From: CAZHEV01 sp964531335 [NCBI: uncultured bacterium]
Lineage (GTDB): Bacteria > Eisenbacteria > RBG-16-71-46 > CAZHEV01
Assembly: GCA_964531335.1 (NCBI GenBank)
Contig: CAZHEV010000004.1
Span: forward strand, 62,001 to 126,000
Direction: 5' to 3'
DNA: 64,000 bases
This document shows, piece by piece, positions 48,610-57,511 of the stretch. Under the pieces are notes generated by a model. The model worked only from the letters and a program-made list of their open reading frames with translations, was not told the DNA's origin and did not search any database. The position numbers were made by a program, and so were the translations under genes. The first letter of the stretch is position 1. Each line of letters opens with the position of its first letter.

Positions 48610-49905
48610 ATGCTGGATCCCAAGTTCATAAGATCCAATCCCGATGCCGTGAAGAAGGCCCTGAGGGACAAGGGCGAAACCGCCGATCTCGACGGATACC
48701 TTGATCTGGACGCCAGGAGAAGGAGCCTGCTGGCGAGGGCGGACGAGCTGAAGCACCGCAAGAACGAGGTGTCGGAGGAGATAGGCCGCAAGAAGAAGAG
48801 AGGCGAGGACGCCTCCGACCTCCGCTCGCAGATGAAGGGCGTCGCCGGGGAGATCAAGTCCCTCGACGCGGAGATAAAGTCCGTCGAGACAGAGATGGAG
48901 GGGATAGCCAGGTGGATTCCCAATATTCCGCATCCTTCGGTGCCGGTCGGGGATGACGCCTCGGCAAACGAGGAGGTCGCAAGCTGGGGGGACCCGTCGC
49001 CCGCCGGCTTCAGCGTCCTTCCTCACTGGCAGATAGGAGAGTCGCTCTCCATGGTGGACCTGACGAGGGCGTCGAAGCTCAGCGGTTCCAACTTCAGCCT
49101 GTTGACGGGGCTCGGGGCCCGGCTGGAGCGTGCCCTCATCAACTTCATGCTGGACCTACACGTCCGCGACCATGGATACACCGAGGTCGCGCCGCCCTTC
49201 ATGGTCCGAAGGGAGTGTCTCTTCGGCACGGGCCAGCTTCCAAAGCTAGAAGAAGACATGTACAGGATAGAGGCGGACGACATGTTTCTCATCCCCACCG
49301 CGGAGGTGCCGCTTACCAACATCTATAGAAACGAGATATTGGACGGCGCCGACCTGCCCATCAAGCTGACCTCCTACACGCCCTGTTTCCGCCGGGAGGC
49401 GGGCTCCTACGGAGCGGACACAAAGGGGCTGGTCAGGATCCATCAGTTCGACAAGGTCGAGATGGTCAAGATAGTGGGGCCCGAAAGCTCCTACGACGAG
49501 CTCGAGACCCTGTTGAGGGACGCCTGCGACGTGGTGGAGAAGCTGGGGCTTCCGTACAGGGTGCTCAACCTCGCGACGGGCGATTTGAGCTTCGCCGCCT
49601 CGAAGTGTTACGATATAGAAGTGTGGGCACGGGGCGAGGGGAAATGGCTGGAGGTCTCGTCCTGCAGCAACTTCGAGGACTTCCAGGCCAGGAGAATAGC
49701 CCTGCGTTTTCGTCCCCCCGGGGGAGGCAAGGCGCGGTTCGCCCACACTTTGAACGGTTCCGGTCTGGCCTTGCCGAGAACCGTCATCGCCATACTCGAG
49801 AACTACCAGACGCCGGACGGGAAGTTGGCGATCCCCGAGGCGCTGCGTTCCTACATGGGCGGAGTCGAGGAGATATCCTTGGAGGACGTAGCGCGGCGGG
49901 ACTAG
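48610..49905 (+). CDS. serS: Seryl-tRNA synthetase (SerS)
   Basis: 431 residues. N-terminal coiled-coil tRNA-binding arm (about 30-105, rich in Lys, Arg and Glu), then the class II core with motif 2 'YTPCFRREAGSYGADTKGLVRIHQF' split over 'LTSYTPCFRREAGS' and 'KGLVRIHQFDKVEM', and motif 3 'ALPRTVIAILENYQ'. Length and motifs are normal. Confidence 0.97.
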   Translation: MLDPKFIRSNPDAVKKALRDKGETADLDGYLDLDARRRSLLARADELKHRKNEVSEEIGRKKKRGEDASDLRSQMKGVAGEIKSLDAEIKSVETEMEGIARWIPNIPHPSVPVGDDASANEEVASWGDPSPAGFSVLPHWQIGESLSMVDLTRASKLSGSNFSLLTGLGARLERALINFMLDLHVRDHGYTEVAPPFMVRRECLFGTGQLPKLEEDMYRIEADDMFLIPTAEVPLTNIYRNEILDGADLPIKLTSYTPCFRREAGSYGADTKGLVRIHQFDKVEMVKIVGPESSYDELETLLRDACDVVEKLGLPYRVLNLATGDLSFAASKCYDIEVWARGEGKWLEVSSCSNFEDFQARRIALRFRPPGGGKARFAHTLNGSGLALPRTVIAILENYQTPDGKLAIPEALRSYMGGVEEISLEDVARRD

Positions 49906-49961
49906 GGCGGCCGTTCGGGGTGCCCGGCGCGGCAGCCGGCTCGGTGGGGGAGTGATTCCCT

Positions 49962-51212
49962 GTGAGAAAGACTACGGGCGGTCTCCCGTTGTTCCTCAAG
50001 AGCTACGTGCTCGCCGGAAGCGGCATATTGATCGCCCTGCTTCTGCTCTACACCCACCAGGTGGTGGGGCGGATCAACAACCAGGTCGAGATTCTGAGCG
50101 GCATCATCGCCAGGTTCTGCGCGCTGGCCACTTTCCCCGCGCTCGAAAACCCAGAGTCCCAGGAGGTCTTCAGGTCTATCGTCGGCCAGGTGGACTTCCC
50201 GATAGTCATCACCGACAGCGAGGGCAGGCCGAGGGCGTGGAGGGGTATCGGGATCAGCGCCCGCGAGGTGGGCGTTGAAGAGATCGCGGCGGTGGACCCG
50301 GACAACCCCACCGGGATCGTGGGCGAGGTCATAGAGATCACAAAGGACATGGACAGGGGGCGCTCGCCGGTGCCGATGCTGGACCCCCGGACGGGCGGGC
50401 TGATGGGCTACGTCCACTACGGCGAATGGAGCCTCGTCAAGCAGCTCAGGTTGATACCTTTCGCGCAGGTCGTAGTGGTGGCTGTCTTCGTGGCGATAGG
50501 ATACTGGGGGTACAGGAACATCAAGCTGAGCGAGCAGCAATCCATCTGGGTCGGAATGGCCAGGGAGACCGCCCACCAGTTGGGCACGCCTCTTTCCTCG
50601 CTCATGGGCTGGCTGGAGCTGTTGAGGGGCGGCCCGGAGGGCGGACCGCGGCGGAGCCGGGAGGAGATCGGCAAGATCGCCGACGAGATGGACAGGGACG
50701 TGGGCCGGCTGAGCAGGGTGGCGTCCCGGTTCGGGAACATAGGTTCCATACCCAACCTCAAGTCCCAGGACATAGTACCCATAGTTTCCGAGGCCGTGCG
50801 CTATATCAAAACGCGCCTACCGCGGGGAGCCAGGAAGATCGAAGTGGTGGAGAGATACGGCGACGTCCAGCACCTCAACGTGAACGCCGAGCTCCTGGGA
50901 TGGGCCGTGGAGAACATGCTGGTCAACTGTGTGGACGCGATGGACAAGCCCCTGGGATTATTAGAGGTGACGGTGGATCGCCGGCCCGAGACGGAGACCA
51001 TCGAGATACGCATAACGGACAACGGGAAAGGAATGACCGGGAGCGAGATGCGCAAAGCCTTCATGCCCGGATACTCCACCAAGAAGCGGGGATGGGGCCT
51101 GGGGCTCACCCTGGCGCGAAGGATAGTGGAGGAGTACCACGGCGGCAGGATATGGATCGACTCCTCCGCGCCCGGGGAGGGCACGACTTTCAAGATAGCG
51201 TTTCCAGTTTAA
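49962..51212 (+). CDS. Sensor histidine kinase (PorY-like partner)
   Basis: 416 residues: a membrane helix (about 13-32), an extracytoplasmic segment of about 125 residues, a second helix (about 163-185), then a kinase core. His205 sits in 'GMARETAHQLGTPLSSLMGW', a form of H-box common in Bacteroidota kinases including PorY. The ATP lid is seen in 'ENMLVNCVDAM', 'ITDNGKGM' and 'GWGLGLTLARRIVEEYHGG'. It ends 13 bases before the PorX-type regulator, so the two very likely form one signalling pair. GTG start at 49962. The sensed signal is unknown. Confidence 0.87.
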   Translation: MRKTTGGLPLFLKSYVLAGSGILIALLLLYTHQVVGRINNQVEILSGIIARFCALATFPALENPESQEVFRSIVGQVDFPIVITDSEGRPRAWRGIGISAREVGVEEIAAVDPDNPTGIVGEVIEITKDMDRGRSPVPMLDPRTGGLMGYVHYGEWSLVKQLRLIPFAQVVVVAVFVAIGYWGYRNIKLSEQQSIWVGMARETAHQLGTPLSSLMGWLELLRGGPEGGPRRSREEIGKIADEMDRDVGRLSRVASRFGNIGSIPNLKSQDIVPIVSEAVRYIKTRLPRGARKIEVVERYGDVQHLNVNAELLGWAVENMLVNCVDAMDKPLGLLEVTVDRRPETETIEIRITDNGKGMTGSEMRKAFMPGYSTKKRGWGLGLTLARRIVEEYHGGRIWIDSSAPGEGTTFKIAFPV

Positions 51213-51225
51213 AGGATGTGACAGA

Positions 51226-52794
51226 ATGGCGGCTTCGGAAGCCAAGAAGAGAATCATGTGGGTCGACGATGAGATCGATCTGCTTCGACCTCACATGATG
51301 TTCCTGGAGGAGAGAGGATACGAGGTGACCGGCGTTTCCAGCGGGGAGGAGGCCGTCGGGCTGGCCGGAAGCCTGAGGTTCGACGTGGTCCTGCTGGACG
51401 AGATGATGCCCGGTATGGGCGGGCTCGAGACGCTGGAGAGGATCAAGTCCGCCGATCCGTCGGTGCCCATAATCATGATAACCAAGAGCGAAGAAGAAGA
51501 GCTCATGGATGAGGCGATAGGCAAGAGGATCGACGACTATCTCACCAAGCCCGTCAATCCCAGCCAGATCTTCATGGCCTGTAAGAGGCTGTTGGAGGCC
51601 CGCAGGATCCGGGAGGACAGGATCGCGAGGAACTACGTGCCCGAGTTCAACCAGCTCGTGGCCCTCAGCTCCACCGGGCTGGACTGGGAGGGCTGGGCGG
51701 ACGTCGGCTCGCGTCTGGCGGCCTGGGAGCTGAGGCTCGACGAGGTGGGCGACGAGGGGCTGATTCAGTCCCACAGCGACCAGAAGAAGGAGATGAGCAT
51801 AGAGTTCTGCAGATTCGTGGAGGACAATTACGCAGACTGGGTTCACGGCGACGAGCGCCCGGTCATGTCGCTGGACATCTTCTCCCGGTACGCCGCCCCT
51901 CTTCTGTCGGCGGGCAGGCGCGTCTACTTCGTGGTCATCGACTGCATGCGCCTGGATCAGTGGATCTGCCTGGAGCCGGTGCTTCAGCCCTACTTCGACA
52001 TAGAAAGACATTCTTATTGTTCCATACTTCCCACGGCGACGCCATACTCGAGAAACGCCATATTCAGCGGGTTGTTTCCGAGCGAGCTCGCCCGGACGCA
52101 CCCGGACAAGTGGGAGTCCGGGGACTCCGAGAGCAGGGGCAGGAACAGGTTCGAGCGGGACCTGCTCGGGCTCCAGATCGCCGGGCTGGGCCTCAAGGTG
52201 AAGCCGGGGTTCAAGTACCTCAAAGTCTACAACTCCGAGGAAGGAAACTCGGTCAAGAGGCAGGTCTCCTCGCTGTCCTCCCTGCCGCTCGTGGCAATGG
52301 TGTTCAATTTCGTGGACATCCTGGCCCATGGCAGATCGGAATCGGAGATACTCCGGGAGCTGGCGCCGGACGAGGGAGGTTTCCGGTCCCTGATGAGGTC
52401 GTGGTTCGCCCACTCCGCGCTCTTCGAGATTCTCAAGTCCGCGGCGCGGGAGGACGCGGACGTCATAGTGACCACCGATCACGGCTCGGTCCTGGGACGG
52501 AGGGCGGCGCTGGTCAAGGGCGACCGCGGCACCTCGACGAACCTTCGATACAAGTTCGGAAACAACATAGGCTGCGACGAGAAGCAGGCGGTCAACGTAA
52601 AAGAACCGGAGTCGTTCAGGCTTCCCAGCGAGGGATTGAACAAGAACTATCTCGTGGCGAAAGAAGACTATTACTTCGTCTATCCCACCAGGTTTCATGA
52701 GTTCGAGAGACACTACAAGGGAAGCTTCCAGCACGGCGGAATCTCCATGGAGGAGATGATCCTGCCGTGCGCGGTTCTCACCCCCAAAAGGTAA
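51226..52794 (+). CDS. porX: PorX-type response regulator with PglZ domain
   Basis: 522 residues. Receiver domain (1-120) with acidic pocket Asp14/Asp15, phosphoacceptor Asp58 in 'VVLLDEMMPGMGG', Thr86 region and Lys108 in 'YLTKPV'. A helical linker follows. The PglZ domain (alkaline phosphatase superfamily, about 225-520) shows metal and nucleophile segments 'YFVVIDCMRLDQW', 'ILPTATPYSRNAIFSG' and 'TTDHGSVLGRR'. This is the architecture of PorX, which controls the type IX secretion system in Bacteroidota and cleaves oligonucleotides in vitro. No type IX structural gene is in this window, so the targets here are unknown. Confidence 0.92.
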   Translation: MAASEAKKRIMWVDDEIDLLRPHMMFLEERGYEVTGVSSGEEAVGLAGSLRFDVVLLDEMMPGMGGLETLERIKSADPSVPIIMITKSEEEELMDEAIGKRIDDYLTKPVNPSQIFMACKRLLEARRIREDRIARNYVPEFNQLVALSSTGLDWEGWADVGSRLAAWELRLDEVGDEGLIQSHSDQKKEMSIEFCRFVEDNYADWVHGDERPVMSLDIFSRYAAPLLSAGRRVYFVVIDCMRLDQWICLEPVLQPYFDIERHSYCSILPTATPYSRNAIFSGLFPSELARTHPDKWESGDSESRGRNRFERDLLGLQIAGLGLKVKPGFKYLKVYNSEEGNSVKRQVSSLSSLPLVAMVFNFVDILAHGRSESEILRELAPDEGGFRSLMRSWFAHSALFEILKSAAREDADVIVTTDHGSVLGRRAALVKGDRGTSTNLRYKFGNNIGCDEKQAVNVKEPESFRLPSEGLNKNYLVAKEDYYFVYPTRFHEFERHYKGSFQHGGISMEEMILPCAVLTPKR

Positions 52795-52804
52795 GAGGTG
52801 CGTC

Positions 52805-53293
52805 TTGGATCCCGCGGAAGCCCAGGGGAGGACGGCCGCCGTCCGCTGCCGGACTGAACACGACACAGTCCGGCTGGGCCGGTCCCTGGCCGCCACGCTC
52901 GGGCGGGGGGACGCGCTCTTCGCGGAGGGAGAGCTGGGCGCCGGAAAGACCTGTCTCATAAGGGGAGTGTGCGCGGGCCTCGGTTACACGGGAACGGTGA
53001 GAAGCCCCTCCTTCGCCGTGGTGAGCCGCTACGAGGGGCGCTGCAAGATATATCACGTGGACCTCTATCGGATCCCGGAAAGCTCGCCGGAGCTGGAGGA
53101 CCTCTCCAGGCAGGAGTGCTTCGCGGATGACGCCGTCACTTTGGTGGAATGGGGCGGAAAGCTCCGGCGATGGGGCGTCGAGCCCTCGGTGTCCGCGGTT
53201 GTCCGCGTCGAGGGAGACGACGGCAGGCTGGTGGCGATCTCCTTCGAGAGCGAGAACACCGCCCGCCGCGCGAAAGACGCGGGCCTTTTGTAG
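52805..53293 (+). CDS. tsaE: tRNA t6A biosynthesis ATPase TsaE
   Basis: 162 residues. P-loop 'GELGAGKTCLIRGVCAGLG', 'VRSPSFAVVSRYEG', 'KIYHVDLYRI' and 'VTLVEWGGKL' are the TsaE hallmarks. It powers turnover of the TsaBD complex in making threonylcarbamoyl-adenosine at position 37 of ANN-decoding tRNAs. TTG start with AAGAGGTG seven bases upstream. tsaB and rimI lie close downstream; tsaD does not. Confidence 0.94.
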   Translation: MDPAEAQGRTAAVRCRTEHDTVRLGRSLAATLGRGDALFAEGELGAGKTCLIRGVCAGLGYTGTVRSPSFAVVSRYEGRCKIYHVDLYRIPESSPELEDLSRQECFADDAVTLVEWGGKLRRWGVEPSVSAVVRVEGDDGRLVAISFESENTARRAKDAGLL

Positions 53294-53384
53294 AAAAAAC
53301 CGTGGGAGGGGTCTTGACTGACTTCCGGTCTCTACAATGGCCGGGAGTAGTCGCGCGCCGGTTGGATCGCAGGACAAAGCCACT

Positions 53385-54173
53385 ATGAGGGGAAAGAGGA
53401 TAGCCCGAGCACCGCAAGCACCCAAACGGCGCACGTCGTCCGGGCGTAAGGGCTCCTCGGGCCGCGCCAGCTCGCCGGCGGCCGTGAGGTCCGGCCTGGC
53501 GCGACTTGCCGATCGCAAGCGGGCCGCGCTTCATCGCGGGTTCTTCAAGACCGGTCCCGGGGAGTACGGGGAAGGGGACGAGTTTCTTGGCGTCAAGGTA
53601 CCGGATCTGAGAAGGCTCGCGCGCGAGCATGGCGAGGCCTCCTTGTCCGTGTTGCGGCGACTGATCGGATCCCCCGTCCACGAGGAGAGGCTCATCGCGC
53701 TCCTGATACTGGTGGCGAAATACTCGAGGGGCGGGGAAGAGGAAAGGCGGCGCGTCTTCGATTTCTACCTGGAGAATACCGGCGGGGTGAACAACTGGGA
53801 CTTGGTGGACCTGAGCGCCGGGAATATCGTGGGGGAGCATCTGGCGGCCCGCGACAAGGCGCTGCTTTACAAGCTGGCCGAGTCGGAAGACTTGTGGGAG
53901 CGCAGGATCTCCATAATAGCGACGTCGGCTTTCATCAAGCGCGGAGAGTACATCCACACGTTCAGAATCGCGGCGAAGTTGCTCGGAGACAAAGAGGACC
54001 TCATTCACAAGGCCGCCGGCTGGATGCTGCGCGAGGTGGGCAAGAGAGATCCGGAGTCGGAGGAGAGGTTCTTGAAGCGTCACTACAAGAGGATGCCTCG
54101 CACAATGCTTCGGTACGCCATCGAAAGATTCCCGGAGCGAAAGAGGCTCAGATATCTCAAAGGCGACGTGTAG
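53385..54173 (+). CDS. AlkD-like DNA alkylation repair protein
   Basis: 262 residues made of HEAT-like helical repeats. 'GVKVPDLRRLAREHG', 'NNWDLVDLSAGNIVGEHL' (with Trp and Asp of the active site) and 'LWERRISIIATSAFIKRGE' match AlkC/AlkD-type glycosylases that remove alkylated purines. A basic Ser/Arg/Lys-rich leader precedes the domain. ATG 53385 is used (AGGA ten bases upstream); ATG 53337 would add 16 residues but has no ribosome site. It is inserted between tsaE and tsaB. Confidence 0.87.
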   Translation: MRGKRIARAPQAPKRRTSSGRKGSSGRASSPAAVRSGLARLADRKRAALHRGFFKTGPGEYGEGDEFLGVKVPDLRRLAREHGEASLSVLRRLIGSPVHEERLIALLILVAKYSRGGEEERRRVFDFYLENTGGVNNWDLVDLSAGNIVGEHLAARDKALLYKLAESEDLWERRISIIATSAFIKRGEYIHTFRIAAKLLGDKEDLIHKAAGWMLREVGKRDPESEERFLKRHYKRMPRTMLRYAIERFPERKRLRYLKGDV

Positions 54174-54176
54174 GCT

Positions 54177-54923
54177 ATGAGACCACCCGTAGTGCTGGGG
54201 ATAGAGACCGCGACCGAGGCATGCGGCGCCGCGATATCCGACTCCCGCGGCGTGAGGGCTGAGGCGCTGGTCAGCGAAGGCCTGTCACATTGCTCCAGGC
54301 TCATCGGGCTGGTGGAACGGGTGATGGCGGACACCTCGGTGAAGCTGGAGGAGCTGGACCTGATCGCGGTGTCCGTCGGGCCCGGCTCTTTCACCGGTAT
54401 AAGGATAGGCGTGAGCGCGGCGATAGGTCTGGCGTCGGGGTCCGGAAGACCTGTCGTGGGGGTCCCGACTCTGGATGCTCTGGCCTGGGCTCAAAGACCG
54501 TACGAAGGAATGGTGGTCCCATTCGTCGATGCCCGCCGAGGTGAGGCGTACTTCTCACTCTACCGGGCGCACGGGGATCTCGTGGAGCGCGAGAGAGGCT
54601 ACGCGGTCCGGGCCCCCTCCGTCATGATGGAGGAGGTCGGGATCGCCGCGACGGCGGGCCGCGGAAGTCGCAAGACACTGCTCGCCGGTCCGGGCTCCGT
54701 GCTTTCGCGCGCCGGCATCGATCTCGCGGGCCTGGAGCGCATAGAGACGGCGCCGCCCGGGCGTTCGCATCCCAGCGCCGCCGCGGTGGCGGCCCTGGGC
54801 CTCGAGCTTCACAATAGGGGCGGCTCCGGCTCTCCCGGCTCGTTGAGCCCCATATATGTCAGAAGGAGCGACGCCGAGTTAAGTGGCGGGCGGGACCGGG
54901 GCCGCCCGGAGCGCGATCGATGA
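54177..54923 (+). CDS. tsaB: tRNA t6A biosynthesis protein TsaB
   Basis: 248 residues of the ASKHA fold. 'LGIETATEACGAAISDSRG', 'LSHCSRLIGLVERVM', 'SVGPGSFTGIRIGVSAAIGLA' and 'PFVDARRGEAYFSLY' are typical TsaB. Scaffold partner of TsaD in t6A synthesis. Overlaps rimI by 4 bp (ATGA). Confidence 0.93.
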   Translation: MRPPVVLGIETATEACGAAISDSRGVRAEALVSEGLSHCSRLIGLVERVMADTSVKLEELDLIAVSVGPGSFTGIRIGVSAAIGLASGSGRPVVGVPTLDALAWAQRPYEGMVVPFVDARRGEAYFSLYRAHGDLVERERGYAVRAPSVMMEEVGIAATAGRGSRKTLLAGPGSVLSRAGIDLAGLERIETAPPGRSHPSAAAVAALGLELHNRGGSGSPGSLSPIYVRRSDAELSGGRDRGRPERDR

Positions 54924-55432
54924 GTGACGGAGATAGAGTGGATTGTCCCGACCCGGGTCAGAGGAGAGGGTTCGAGCTGAGGCGCATGACGCTCTCCGAT
55001 CTGGATCAGGTGATCGGTATTGAGAGGGAGTCGTTTGTCGAGCCTTGGACCAAGGCCAACTTCGAGCGCGAGGTGCTTTCCCTGGACGCGTCCGAGGCGA
55101 CGGTGGCGGTGCGTGAGGACGAGGTCCTGGGCTACACGGTGGCGTGGTACCTGCCGGACAAGGTCCATCTGGCGAACATAGCGGTCAAGACCGGCCGGCG
55201 AGAGCGGGGTATCGGAAGGGCCCTCGTCGAGGCGGTGATCTCGCGTGCCGGGAAGTGCGGGGGCGAAACTGTCGTGCTCGAGGTCAGGGAATCCAATCAT
55301 GAGGCGAGAAAGCTCTACGATTCTCTCGGGTTCCTGGCCGTGGGAAGAAGGAAGAACTACTACAAGCGGGAGAACGAGGACGCGATTATCATGCAGATCG
55401 TCCTCGGGAAAACCGGGGGCCACGGACCATGA
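54920..55432 (+). CDS. rimI: RimI-type GNAT N-acetyltransferase
   Basis: 170 residues. 'RMTLSDLDQVIGIERESFVEPWTKANFE', the acetyl-CoA loop 'RRERGIGRALVEAV' and 'LEVRESNHEARKLYDSLGF' followed by 'NYYKRENEDAIIMQ' are the RimI pattern. The family acetylates ribosomal protein S18 at its N-terminus in E. coli. Next to tsaB as in many bacteria. Overlaps the PNP gene by 4 bp. Confidence 0.92.
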   Translation: MSDGDRVDCPDPGQRRGFELRRMTLSDLDQVIGIERESFVEPWTKANFEREVLSLDASEATVAVREDEVLGYTVAWYLPDKVHLANIAVKTGRRERGIGRALVEAVISRAGKCGGETVVLEVRESNHEARKLYDSLGFLAVGRRKNYYKRENEDAIIMQIVLGKTGGHGP

Positions 55433-56340
55433 GAGAGAGACCGGTTGCGGGCGAGAGAATGCGATCCGCCGCGGACTGGTTCGCCTCCGGACCCGCCGCG
55501 CGCCCGCGGCTGGCCGTCGTGCTGGGGTCGGGGCTCTCGGGGGCTCTTCAAGTTCACCATGCCACCCTCGTCGCGGGATTCGAGGAGATCCCCGGCTTCA
55601 TCGAGACGGGAGTGGCCGGGCATCCGGGACGCTTGATAGCCGGCCGGCTCCACGGCGTCGATGTGATAGTCTTCGAGGGGCGCGTGCATCTGTATGAAGG
55701 CCGCGGGCCCGAGACGCTGGAGACCGTGCCCGCCTTCTCGGCGGCCGTGGGCGCTGATAGCGTTCTGCTCACCTCGGCATGCGGGGGGATTGCCCCGCAT
55801 CTCGAAGTCGGAGATTTCGTGGTAGTGCGGGATCACCTGTTGTATCCTCTTGGGGGCTCGGTCCGGCGCCTCGGGCGGGCAACGGGGGGCTTTCCGGGCC
55901 GTGTGCGGGCCCTCGCCGGTGACGGAACGGAGGCCGTGGAGGCCAGGGGGCGATTTCGCCCCACGAAGGGTCCGTACAGCGCCGAATTGGCCGGCGTCCT
56001 GGAAAGGGCCTGTTTGGAGTGCGGCGCGCCGTGGAGGCGGGGAGTGCTGGCGTTTTCAGCGGGGCCTTGCTATGAAAGCCCTGCTGAGGCAAGATTGTTG
56101 TGCAAAACGGGCGCGGACGTGGTCTCCATGTCGGCCGGTGCCGAGGCGCTTTCGTCGTGGATCGGCGGGCTCGAGGTGGCGTCACTCTGCTGCGTCACCA
56201 ATCTGGTAGGCCTGTGGAGCCGGAGACACGGCAGTCACGAGGACGTTCTCCGGGAGGCAACCAAGGCGAAGGACACAATGAGCGCGGTTCTGGATAGGTT
56301 TGTGCGCCTGATCGCGCGGAGAGGACCGGGTCACGAATGA
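55429..56340 (+). CDS. Purine nucleoside phosphorylase (PNP/MTAP family)
   Basis: 303 residues. 'LAVVLGSGLSGALQ' (phosphate site), 'FEGRVHLYEGRGPE', 'LLTSACGGI', 'AGPCYESPAEARLL' and 'CCVTNLVG' follow the trimeric PNP pattern. The usual 'VGMSTVPE' is 'VSMSAGAEA', which may change sugar or base preference. Likely cleaves (deoxy)guanosine or inosine with phosphate. Overlaps accD by 4 bp. Confidence 0.88.
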   Translation: MRERPVAGERMRSAADWFASGPAARPRLAVVLGSGLSGALQVHHATLVAGFEEIPGFIETGVAGHPGRLIAGRLHGVDVIVFEGRVHLYEGRGPETLETVPAFSAAVGADSVLLTSACGGIAPHLEVGDFVVVRDHLLYPLGGSVRRLGRATGGFPGRVRALAGDGTEAVEARGRFRPTKGPYSAELAGVLERACLECGAPWRRGVLAFSAGPCYESPAEARLLCKTGADVVSMSAGAEALSSWIGGLEVASLCCVTNLVGLWSRRHGSHEDVLREATKAKDTMSAVLDRFVRLIARRGPGHE

Positions 56341-57392
56341 ACCTCTCTTGGTTCAGGAGAAAGAAGAAAGAGCTCACCGGCGAGGCTGGAAAGAGGGAGA
56401 TCCCGGATGGCCTGTGGCAGAAGTGCCCTTCGTGCAGCGAGATAATCTACAGGAAGGAGCTCGACCGCAACCTGTCGGTGTGCTTCAAGTGCGGGCATCA
56501 CTTTCGCATTTCCTGCGCCCGATACATCGAGCTGCTCACCGACGACGGGAGTTTCGTCGAGCGTTTCTCCGATATAATCTCCACCGATCCGCTGGGCTTC
56601 AAGGACTCCAAGAACTACCCTGATAGAATAAAGGCGGCCAGGAAGAAGACCGGTATGAACGAGGCGGTCGTCTGCGGCGAGGCCAGGATCGATACGCTTC
56701 CGGTAGTCTTATCCATCATGGATTTCAGCTTTCTGGGAGGGAGCATGGGGTCCGCCGTCGGAGAGAAGATAGCCAGGAGCATCGAGCTTGCGATCGACCG
56801 GAGGCTGGGCCTTGTCGTCGTGTCCGCTTCCGGCGGGGCGAGAATGCAGGAGGGGATCCTCTCGCTGATGCAGATGGCCAAGACTGCCTCATGGCTCGCC
56901 AGAATGGACAGGTCCCGGCTTCCGTTCATCTCCGTGTTGACCAATCCGACCACGGCCGGGGTGATGGCCAGCTATGCGTCGCTCGGCGACGTTATAGTCT
57001 CGGAGCCGGGGGCGCTGATCGGATTCGCCGGCCCGCGCGTCATCAAGCAGACGACGGGCGAGGACATGCCCGAGGACAGGCAGAAGGCGGAGTCAATGCT
57101 CAAGCACGGCATGTTGGACATCATCGTTCCGCGGACCCGGCTGCGGGAGACCGTGTCCGGGATCCTCTCCCTCACCTACAAATCCCTGCACATAGGACCC
57201 TGGGCCCAACCCATGGAAGATGAGGACCTCATCGCCGAGCGCACGATTGTCGGCCGGGAGCTGGGGGTCGAATCAGGAGAACAGAGCAGCTCACTCGGGG
57301 AGTCCGGCGGCGACGCTCGAGCGCAGCGCCGGAGCGGTGGGCGATCCGATGGGCCCGGGCATGCTCGGTTGGGCGAGCAGCCTCGGAGTTGA
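56337..57392 (+). CDS. accD: Acetyl-CoA carboxylase carboxyltransferase subunit beta (AccD)
   Basis: 351 residues. Zinc finger Cys30, Cys33, Cys49, Cys52 ('KCPSC' and 'CFKC') followed by the crotonase-like carboxyltransferase domain ('VVVSASGGARMQEGILSLMQM', 'GFAGPRVIKQTTGE', 'FISVLTNPTTAGVMASYA'). Transfers CO2 from biotin to acetyl-CoA for fatty acid synthesis together with AccA, not in this window. The last 50 residues are a polar extension beyond the usual end. Confidence 0.95.
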   Translation: MNLSWFRRKKKELTGEAGKREIPDGLWQKCPSCSEIIYRKELDRNLSVCFKCGHHFRISCARYIELLTDDGSFVERFSDIISTDPLGFKDSKNYPDRIKAARKKTGMNEAVVCGEARIDTLPVVLSIMDFSFLGGSMGSAVGEKIARSIELAIDRRLGLVVVSASGGARMQEGILSLMQMAKTASWLARMDRSRLPFISVLTNPTTAGVMASYASLGDVIVSEPGALIGFAGPRVIKQTTGEDMPEDRQKAESMLKHGMLDIIVPRTRLRETVSGILSLTYKSLHIGPWAQPMEDEDLIAERTIVGRELGVESGEQSSSLGESGGDARAQRRSGGRSDGPGHARLGEQPRS

Positions 57393-57511
57393 ATTCACAG
57401 CGGCGGATATTCGAGTGATCCTCGTGGGGCTCGCGGCGCCATGGTGCCTGCTGCGGGGGCGGAAAGTTCCGCGGCGAGGGCTCCCGCGAGGCCCTGGAGG
57501 TCTGTTCTGAA

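Noticed and set aside
53314-53338. TTGACT and TACAAT pair before the alkD-like gene
   Set aside because: The spacer is only 13 bases, too short for sigma-70, and tsaE is close enough for read-through.
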